A stretch of DNA of 64,000 nucleotides from Sinomicrobium kalidii. GTDB lineage: Bacteria; Bacteroidota; Bacteroidia; Flavobacteriales; Flavobacteriaceae. Location of the stretch: NCBI RefSeq assembly GCF_021183825.1, contig NZ_CP089211.1:62001-126000 (forward strand), given 5' to 3'. The notes under the pieces are model-generated. The model did no database searches. It saw only the letters and a list, made by a program, of their open reading frames with translations, and was not told where the DNA came from. Below are positions 63,993 through 64,000 of this stretch, one piece after another; the stretch's first letter is position 1, and every line of letters starts with the position of its first letter. Position numbers and translations under genes: made by a program.

Positions 63993-64000
63993 ATGATTGT

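Overview
The window looks like a chromosomal segment of a member of the Flavobacteriaceae (Bacteroidota). This rests on the -33 TTG / -7 TAnnTTTG promoters that recur throughout, a SusC/SusD pair with an ECF sigma and FecR-type anti-sigma, an Oar-like TonB receptor, a monomeric NADP isocitrate dehydrogenase next to rplS, and several small proteins of families I know mainly from flavobacteria. I cannot name the genus. There are no rRNA or tRNA genes, CRISPR arrays, phage genes or intact insertion sequences that I can see.

Left part (1-13.3 kb): the N-terminal part of an ECF sigma factor runs off the left edge. Next comes a damage-tolerance cassette: a LexA-like XRE-S24 regulator divergent from an operon of an apparently active Y-family polymerase and a short DnaE-type polymerase. 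The 100-bp divergent promoter carries four near-identical 11-bp boxes of the form GGA-N5-TCC. It is followed by an AT-richer Crp/Fnr regulator plus SAM-methyltransferase pair bracketed by a 24-bp inverted repeat, a FUSC membrane protein, an orphan TPR-histidine kinase, two small membrane proteins and a candidate small RNA near 13.2 kb.

Centre (13.3-43.6 kb): mostly housekeeping genes (hisS, rpsF-rpsR-rplI, priA, nadC, rlmH, rdgB, a DEAD-box helicase, trmH-like, thiolase, ettA, an acyl-CoA carboxylase beta subunit, an M1 peptidase). Among them are an Oar-like TonB receptor, a LytTR response regulator, a run of ECF sigma, small basic protein, divergent ClpP and PAP2 phosphatase, a zinc-site-less sirtuin, and an NlpC/P60 protein whose catalytic cysteine is alanine.

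Right part (43.7-64 kb): a FecI-FecR-SusC-SusD surface-signalling uptake locus without any linked enzyme; rplS; a strongly structured non-coding RNA candidate ending in a terminator near 52.35 kb; icd, holA and a lone HsdR-N nuclease-like domain; a GT2 glycosyltransferase; an OmpA lipoprotein with a possible 18-codon leader ORF; and a cluster that looks like zinc homeostasis. The last group is a Fur-family regulator, a DUF3299-like protein, a FtsX-type permease with a histidine-rich loop and its ATPase, divergent from a MerC-domain protein. The shared promoter is symmetrical, with a 19-bp palindrome covering both -33 elements.

Two genome-style signals run across the window. First, about nine intergenic spots hold degenerate arrays with a strict 7-base period, mostly of the form RGWNNNN, with a different word at each place. 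Second, three unrelated genes (the S24 regulator, priA and the HsdR-N gene) have exactly four bases between the TAnnTTTG element and the ATG, which predicts leaderless transcripts.
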